A stretch of 64,000 bases of DNA, taken from Lachnospiraceae bacterium. Lineage in GTDB: Bacteria > Bacillota > Clostridia > Lachnospirales > Lachnospiraceae. The stretch is from contig SVEE01000001.1 in the NCBI GenBank assembly GCA_015057525.1, positions 62,001 to 126,000 of the forward strand. The letters run 5' to 3'. A model generated the notes under the pieces. That model ran no database searches. It was not told where the DNA came from and was given only the letters and a program-made list of their open reading frames with translations. The position numbers and the translations under genes were made by a program. Shown in pieces: positions 61,293 through 64,000 of the stretch (the first letter of the stretch is position 1; every line of letters begins with the position of its first letter).

Positions 61293-62648
61293 ATGTTAGC
61301 ACAAATTTTAGCAGTGACAATTTTTGTAATAATGTTTGGTTTTATTATTACAGAAAAAATTGAGAGACACATTGTCTCAGGTGTATGTGCAATACTTACT
61401 TTGGTATTGGTTTTCGGAGTGGGAATGCACAGTGTAGATGCAATTATCGATACGATAAATGTACATAGCATAATCACACCTGAGTTCTGGAGAGTTACAG
61501 GTGAGGGTGGAACTTCTTCCACCGGTGTAAACTGGGAGACCATAATCTTTATATTTGGAATGATGGTTATGGTTGAAGGTATGGCGAAAGTAGGCTTTTT
61601 TAGATGGCTTTGCATGAGAATCGCTAAGCTTGTTAATTACCAGATAGTTCCAATATTCATGACATTTATGGTGCTCTCCACTATACTTGCAATGTTTATT
61701 GACAGTATTACAGTTATTTTATTCCTTGCAGCTGTTACGATTGAACTTTCTCAACTTTTAAAATTTAATCCTATACCTATGATTTTGTCGGAGATTTTCT
61801 GTGCAAATCTTGGTGGTTCGGCAACTATGTGTGGAGACCCACCAAACATAATAATTGGAACATCATTGAGATATTCATTTGCAGATTTTATTACTAACAC
61901 TGGTTTGATTGCTCTTGTTTCATTTGTGGTTATATTGGCATATTTTTATTTTGTGTTCAAGAAGGATTTGAAGGTAAAGGAGGGAGTTGTCATAGATTAT
62001 GCATCCCTCCCAAGTCCAGAGTCTGCCATTACAAATAAAGCAGGATTTGTGGTTAACACAATTATATTTATAGTAGCAATAGTGTTACTTATTACACATT
62101 CAACAACAGGTCTTACAGTTTCTTGTATAGGTACAATTGTGGCTGTTGCAACTATTATTGCAGCTGGTAAGGATGCTATAACATTACTTAAAAAAGTGGA
62201 CTATAAAACCCTAGTATTCTTTATAGGACTTTTTGTGGTTATTGGTGGTTTAGAAACAACTGGTGTGCTTGAAATTTTAGCAGGCTTTATTGGAAAAATA
62301 AGTGGTGGAAATGTTATGGTGATGATAGCAATTATAATTTGGCTTTCGGCTATTGCCAGTGCATTTGTTGATAATATACCATTTGCAACAACAATGATTC
62401 CTGTGATTAAGAGTCTTTCAGTAGCCTATGGTGTAGATTTATCTGTTCTTGCTTGGACTCTTGCCATGGGTACAGATATTGGAGGAAGTGCAACTCCAAT
62501 AGGTGCATCAGCTAACGTTGTAGGAATATCTATTGCTTCAAGAGAGGGTTATATTATTAAGTGGGGAACCTACTGTAAGAAGATGGTTCCTGCTACATTG
62601 ATTGTGGTGTTCATTTCAATGCTGATTATCTACTTTAGATACCTCTAA
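61293..62648 (+). CDS. ArsB/NhaD-family ion transporter
   Basis: 451 residues with about eleven transmembrane helices. The ArsB/NhaD (ion-transporter superfamily) signatures are ANLGGSATMCGDPPNIIIG and the C-terminal counterpart GTDIGGSATPIGASANVVG. Members carry Na+/H+ antiport, arsenite efflux or dicarboxylates; the substrate cannot be fixed here. No arsR, arsA or arsC is nearby, so an antiport or organic-acid role is as likely as arsenite efflux. GAGG precedes the ATG. Confidence 0.85.
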   Translation: MLAQILAVTIFVIMFGFIITEKIERHIVSGVCAILTLVLVFGVGMHSVDAIIDTINVHSIITPEFWRVTGEGGTSSTGVNWETIIFIFGMMVMVEGMAKVGFFRWLCMRIAKLVNYQIVPIFMTFMVLSTILAMFIDSITVILFLAAVTIELSQLLKFNPIPMILSEIFCANLGGSATMCGDPPNIIIGTSLRYSFADFITNTGLIALVSFVVILAYFYFVFKKDLKVKEGVVIDYASLPSPESAITNKAGFVVNTIIFIVAIVLLITHSTTGLTVSCIGTIVAVATIIAAGKDAITLLKKVDYKTLVFFIGLFVVIGGLETTGVLEILAGFIGKISGGNVMVMIAIIIWLSAIASAFVDNIPFATTMIPVIKSLSVAYGVDLSVLAWTLAMGTDIGGSATPIGASANVVGISIASREGYIIKWGTYCKKMVPATLIVVFISMLIIYFRYL

Positions 62649-62755
62649 AAGTGGTCAAATACTACGTTAGTTATATGGTAAGAAAAAATAATATATGATA
62701 TACTCTAACCGTGTTTTGAATTAAATTGAATGGACGATATAGAGAGGGGAATAAA

Positions 62756-63439
62756 ATGGGATTTAAACTAAAGGAGTCTGCTGAGGTAGAAACAAAGGAT
62801 TACAATGTAGATGATGTGGTGGAAGATTACACAGCTATGAATGAGTACAACAACGCCATGAATGAGCTTGACAGGAAAATATTGGAAGCCAATATTCGTA
62901 AAGATAAAATTGAAGATTACCGAAATTTATCTCATGTTGAGAAAACTAATAGGATACGAAGAGGTGTATGGAGTGGTGTAGGTCTAGGTTCTAGTAGAGA
63001 TTCTGGGATGGGCTTTATGTTTACCTATATAATATGTGGCATAATGGTAATTTGTGCTATGGTATTTTTCGGTAAGGCTATAGCTAAAAACAAGGAAAGC
63101 AAGCTTGATAGTGTTGAGGTTATAGGTGTTATAACCGATATGGACAGGGAAGAAAAACGCGTAAGAAGAAACGGCAGATATAGATGGGTTACTGAGTACA
63201 AATATACCTATGAGTGGGAAGATGAATATGGAGTGCTGGTTCAAGGAAGCAGAACCTATAGTAGTCCAACCTTCGTTGTGGGAGAGAATGTACGTATAAC
63301 AGTCATGGCTGATGATTATTCTGTTGAAATAGATTCACCGGAATCTGCTAAACGAAAGATGGGAGCTTATGCTTTTTCTGGAGTATTATTCCTGGGACTT
63401 GCGGTATTTATGTTTGTTAGGCAAAAGAAAAATGAATAA
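62756..63439 (+). CDS. DUF3592-type membrane protein
   Basis: 227 residues. An acidic, coiled-coil-prone N-terminal part (1-70), a Gly-rich RGVWSGVGLGSSR stretch, a membrane helix (about 87-105), a beta-rich domain typical of DUF3592 (VEVIGVITDMDREEKRV, then YKYTYEWEDEYGVL and SSPTFVVGENV) and a C-terminal helix (about 202-220). ATG 62756 is chosen because GAGAGGGG ends 7 bases upstream; an in-frame ATG at 62726 has no such site. Function is unknown. Confidence 0.78.
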   Translation: MGFKLKESAEVETKDYNVDDVVEDYTAMNEYNNAMNELDRKILEANIRKDKIEDYRNLSHVEKTNRIRRGVWSGVGLGSSRDSGMGFMFTYIICGIMVICAMVFFGKAIAKNKESKLDSVEVIGVITDMDREEKRVRRNGRYRWVTEYKYTYEWEDEYGVLVQGSRTYSSPTFVVGENVRITVMADDYSVEIDSPESAKRKMGAYAFSGVLFLGLAVFMFVRQKKNE

Positions 63440-63518
63440 TCTTTGCTGACATTTGGAGCCGCTTTTGGTGAAAAGATATAATGAAATATAATTGAAAATT
63501 ATATCTTTGGGTTTATAG

Positions 63519-63582
63519 AAAAAAAGTTGTACTCAGTACCCAACTTATATAGATAAGCAGGGTATTGAGTACAACTTTTTTT
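63519..63582 (+). terminator. Long intrinsic terminator after the DUF3592 gene
   Basis: A 23-bp stem with one wobble (63519-63541 with 63560-63582), 18-base loop, A run before and T run after. It may work on both strands. It lies in a 381-base gap (63440-63820) that otherwise holds the repeats at 63683 and a promoter, with no gene seen. Confidence 0.85.
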
Positions 63583-63682
63583 ATGTAGACCCAATTTTTG
63601 TTGCAATAGTTTACATAAAATCAAATTATTGTTATGAAATGGGTATGGAAAGAAACATATTCGCTATAGACCCTATGATGCA

Positions 63683-63713
63683 AAAATGATACAAAATGAT
63701 ACAAAAAAGATAC
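63683..63713 (+). repeat. Short tandem direct repeats upstream of the last lipoprotein gene
   Basis: AAAATGATAC occurs twice in tandem (63683-63692, 63693-63702), followed by a degenerate third copy AAAAAAGATAC (63703-63713). The roughly 10-bp spacing puts each copy on the same DNA face. They lie about 40 bases upstream of the candidate promoter and could bind a regulator or bend DNA. Confidence 0.5.
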
Positions 63714-63750
63714 TTTTTTATAGTAGCCTAATATAGGATATAAATATTTT

Positions 63751-63779
63751 TTTAGATAATTACTTTAGAAGTGTATAAA
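63751..63779 (+). promoter_or_regulatory. Candidate promoter of the last lipoprotein gene
   Basis: TTTAGA and TATAAA with a 17-base spacer, about 42 bases before the start codon. Confidence 0.3.
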
Positions 63780-63820
63780 TGATGAGATTTACTTTAACAA
63801 AGCATACGAGGAGGAATACC

Positions 63821-64000
63821 ATGAATATTAAGATATATAAGCTTACGCTTTTATTAGGTATAGTGATTTTATTGTCAGGATGTGGTGAAAGTAAGAAAGA
63901 AGTATCACAAGAAACTCCTTTATCTGAGATAGATGTAGATTTATCTATGACAATGATAAAAGATGATGTGGGAGCAGAGGATTACTGGTCTGAGAGCGTT
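63821..64000 (+). CDS. N-terminal part of a lipoprotein (3' truncated)
   Basis: The frame is open from ATG 63821 to the window end (60 residues). A short signal peptide MNIKIYKLTLLLGIVILLSG leads into a lipobox ending at the Cys of LLSGCG. The mature start is acidic (SKKEVSQETPLSEIDVDLS). GAGGAGG precedes the ATG. It will be membrane-anchored outside the cell; the functional domain lies beyond the window. Confidence 0.85.
   Translation, partial: MNIKIYKLTLLLGIVILLSGCGESKKEVSQETPLSEIDVDLSMTMIKDDVGAEDYWSESV

Noticed and set aside
1-64000. Mobile elements, prophage, tRNA or rRNA genes
   Set aside because: No transposase, integrase, phage structural gene, terminal repeats, tRNA cloverleaf or rRNA sequence was recognised on either strand.

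Overview
The window reads as a low-GC Gram-positive anaerobe of the Clostridia, most likely a Lachnospiraceae member. This is inferred from gene content: a reverse-type rubrerythrin, the GlgC/GlgD pair, SpoVG, WhiA, HprK, a lysine/alanine-rich DUF6465-type protein, a PATGD-type cell-wall anchor, dense AGGAGG ribosome sites and T-tailed hairpin terminators. No rRNA, tRNA, CRISPR array, prophage or insertion sequence was seen. Both ends cut a gene (1..405 and 63821..64000).

Layout. 1-8.8 kb: an orphan aconitase-family hydratase, a double-receiver protein, a hybrid histidine kinase with its own receiver and Hpt domain, and an NfeD/SPFH membrane pair. 8.8-16.6 kb: glycogen precursor synthesis (glgC, glgD), spoVG, hprK, glucokinase, then murB-rapZ-whiA-crh-like. 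16.6-25.8 kb: a Sel1-repeat protein, an FMN riboswitch with ribD-ribE-ribBA-ribH, a degenerate LytS-type kinase and a DUF1189 membrane protein. 25.7-33.1 kb: CYTH, DJ-1, murF, rubrerythrin under a PerR-like operator, a wall-anchored surface protein, a PilZ protein and a histone-H1-like protein. 33.1-38.1 kb (mostly minus strand): clpX-like, gdpD and proC, then a lipoprotein and a Cys-rich unknown. 38.1-49.2 kb: a coiled-coil protein, a polysaccharide deacetylase behind a pseudoknot-capable leader, a folate cluster (folC, HD protein, folP, folB-folK fusion), ppx-ppk1, tcdA and ttcA. 49.2-64 kb: a PurF paralogue with a decayed glutaminase domain, a polar amino-acid ABC importer, LemA, a CaCA exchanger, a channel gene broken by an amber codon, an EEP phosphatase, malQ, ptsH-ptsI, an ArsB/NhaD transporter and a DUF3592 protein.

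The most interesting theme is carbon-catabolite signalling. The window carries HprK and two HPr-fold proteins whose signature residues are complementary. The ptsH product has His15 but Arg46. The product downstream of whiA has Glu15 but Ser46. In Bacillus one HPr carries both phosphorylation sites and Crh carries only Ser46. Here PTS phosphotransfer (EI/His15) and HprK signalling (Ser46) appear split onto two separate proteins.

Other points worth following up are a clpX-like unfoldase whose RKH pore loop is replaced, a His-less sensor kinase, a PurF paralogue without its catalytic cysteine, an HD phosphohydrolase inside the folate operon, a loop-complementary leader RNA, and an in-frame TAG in an otherwise intact channel gene. 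All functions are assigned from motifs and family knowledge; no database search was run.
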